Assembly: GCA_001512945.1 (NCBI GenBank) | Contig: LFTF01000127.1 | Location: 1 to 38,083, forward strand | Direction: 5' to 3' | DNA length: 38,083 bases | Source: Clostridiales bacterium DTU023 | GTDB taxonomy: Bacteria > Bacillota > Clostridia > Saccharofermentanales > DTU023 | Shown here: in pieces, positions 36,643 to 38,083 of the stretch | Layout: the number at the start of each line of letters is the position of its first letter | How positions within the stretch are numbered: position 1 is the stretch's first letter | The notes under the pieces: generated by a model | What the model saw: only the letters and a program-made list of their open reading frames with translations | Told to the model about the DNA's origin: nothing | Databases searched by the model: none | Made by a program: the position numbers and the translations under genes

Positions 36643-38083
36643 AGTTCGTCTCGGTCAGACGGATCATCACGTCCGGCTCTTCTTTGTCTGAACTGCCGTA
36701 TGCCCGACTCATCGGGACGCGATTCATGAACAGCGTCTTTGTCTTCATGTTTTCGGAGAGTCTCGTCGAGTGAACGCCATCCGCTTTCAAGGTCCTCCGT
36801 TCCCTCGTCAGAATCTACCGGCCGATCATCGTCTTCCCGTTTCGCGACCGCAATCCCACCTGTGACACCTGTCATCAGCTCTGGTGTTTGGGTGCTTGAC
36901 TCCTCCGAGAGATCCACAATGCTAGAGCCCTCTTGAGTTGATTGAGACTGCGTTTTCCGTTCTTCATCCATGGGTTCTTCTTGAAGATCATAATCTTCGT
37001 CATGAAAATCGGCAAGCGTCAACTCGGGTTCGTGCTTGATGACACGCCGTATACGGGCAACCAACCAAACACCCGAAGCGATCACAATAATGAGAACCGC
37101 GATTGCGGCGACCAGAACACTTATCGGGATACGGCGACCAAAGAGTGTGACCGTGTTCTCTGCGACTAAAGTTTCCGTAACTGCAGGCTGCTCTGTTTTC
37201 TCAGATTCTGTCATCGCCGGTTCTGTCGGTTCTGTAGGCACGGGCGGTATGTCTTCTAGGCCCAACTCCAGATAACTCCCCGCGACGGGGACAAGCCAGA
37301 GATCAGCCCGGATAAGCGAATCGAGCTCATGATCATACAGGTACATCATTTTATCTTCGGCATCATTCATCCTGAGCGCGACAAGATAAAGATCACCAGG
37401 AACGGCAACGGAAACTCCCTGCCAAAGATCGTCCCTGGCAGGTTCGTCTAACGAATCATCACCTTCGTAGGTTTTCCAGTCGGGCAAGGTCATACCGGGT
37501 GTAACTTTCGAGCGGAGTTCCTCGTAAGCGGACTTGGTAAAGTAATAACCTTTGACCGGCCGGTAGGCTGGAACGTCGTTGCCGCGCACTGACAGAGTCG
37601 TCAGTTCAAATCCGTCCGGCACGGCTTGCTCCGACAAGACGGCAAAGGTGAAATAGCGCGATGACCACTCCGACCGATAAAAAGGAACAAAAACGCCTGC
37701 CTGGGCGTCGGCATAGTAGAAACGTGCCGGCAGGGTCTCATCGGACAGCCAGTAGAGCGTATAGGGCAATGTATTCGACTCATAGCCGGTCAACTGTTTG
37801 CCCTCCCATTCGACCTCCTTGGGTCGGAATGATTCCGGAATCGCGCCATCGGATGGGCTCGTCTCAGGAATGGACAGCATGACCCCGTCATATCGTTTCC
37901 CAATCGATGCCTGTGCCGGAAAAGTCGGTCGCGTCTCTGACGGAATCGTGCTCACGGTAGAGACAGAAGAGGTGGGCTTGGTGGTGGTTGCTTTGGTTGT
38001 TGTTTTCGCGGTTGTTGGTTGGGCGGTTGTGGTGGTTGTTACAGGCGGGTCCGTAAGGGTAAGGTTCAAAACGGCGCCTGTCG
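36639..38083 (-). CDS. Thr-rich, single-TM surface protein (5'-truncated at window edge)
   Basis: Frame stays open to the window end (TGAVLNLTLTDPPVTTTTTAQPTTAKTTTKATTTKPTSS...); TM ISVLVAAIAVLIIVIASGVWLVARI; acidic cytoplasmic tail. The listed start at 38069 is a TTG and probably not the true start. Confidence 0.75.
   Translation of the reverse strand, partial: TGAVLNLTLTDPPVTTTTTAQPTTAKTTTKATTTKPTSSVSTVSTIPSETRPTFPAQASIGKRYDGVMLSIPETSPSDGAIPESFRPKEVEWEGKQLTGYESNTLPYTLYWLSDETLPARFYYADAQAGVFVPFYRSEWSSRYFTFAVLSEQAVPDGFELTTLSVRGNDVPAYRPVKGYYFTKSAYEELRSKVTPGMTLPDWKTYEGDDSLDEPARDDLWQGVSVAVPGDLYLVALRMNDAEDKMMYLYDHELDSLIRADLWLVPVAGSYLELGLEDIPPVPTEPTEPAMTESEKTEQPAVTETLVAENTVTLFGRRIPISVLVAAIAVLIIVIASGVWLVARIRRVIKHEPELTLADFHDEDYDLQEEPMDEERKTQSQSTQEGSSIVDLSEESSTQTPELMTGVTGGIAVAKREDDDRPVDSDEGTEDLESGWRSLDETLRKHEDKDAVHESRPDESGIRQFRQRRAGRDDPSDRDEL
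37965..38045 (-). repeat. Low-complexity Thr/Lys/Pro-rich linker-coding repeat
   Basis: TTTTTAQPTTAKTTTKATTTKPTSSVST encoded by (ACC/ACA/ACT)-rich DNA. Confidence 0.8.

Noticed and set aside
37965-38045. Short repeats near the right edge as a CRISPR or VNTR array
   Set aside because: In-frame Thr codon runs of a protein linker; no regular repeat-spacer structure.
1-38083. Mobile element, prophage or defence island
   Set aside because: No transposase, integrase, phage structural, restriction, toxin-antitoxin or CRISPR-associated gene was recognised; gene content is core housekeeping.

Overview
The window reads as ordinary, densely packed bacterial chromosome, probably Clostridia-like Bacillota judging from gene content, strong RBSs and the gene neighbourhoods. 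Almost everything from about 15.8 kb onward is on the minus strand. Recognisable genes, left to right: RNase J (5'-truncated), relA/spoT, recJ, rpsU, a DUF2207 membrane protein, a divergent ispF, an RsmC-like methyltransferase, a QueT-type transporter, ileS, an NCS2 purine permease, a metallophosphoesterase, hemZ, a DUF1624 acyltransferase, ppdK, glyS, rpoZ-gmk-remA-yicC, a second metallophosphoesterase, uvrC, an HPr/Crh-like protein, rimI-tsaB-tsaE, rplM-rpsI, a D,D-carboxypeptidase, a threonine-synthase-like protein, a TPR membrane protein, a GtrA-FolC fusion, and a Thr-rich membrane protein that runs off the right edge. I found no CRISPR array, transposon, phage, tRNA or rRNA. The best leads are: (1) an intact 502-aa threonine-synthase paralog that lost the PLP lysine and the phosphate-binding loop (probable pseudoenzyme); (2) a single-ORF GtrA-FolC fusion; (3) an HPr-like protein with Leu at position 15 but Ser46 kept; (4) an RNA polymerase omega subunit with a charged C-terminal extension of about 100 aa; (5) a candidate two-state hairpin leader in front of rplM-rpsI; (6) several promoter/operator architectures. 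All homology calls come from reading the translations by eye; no database search was run.
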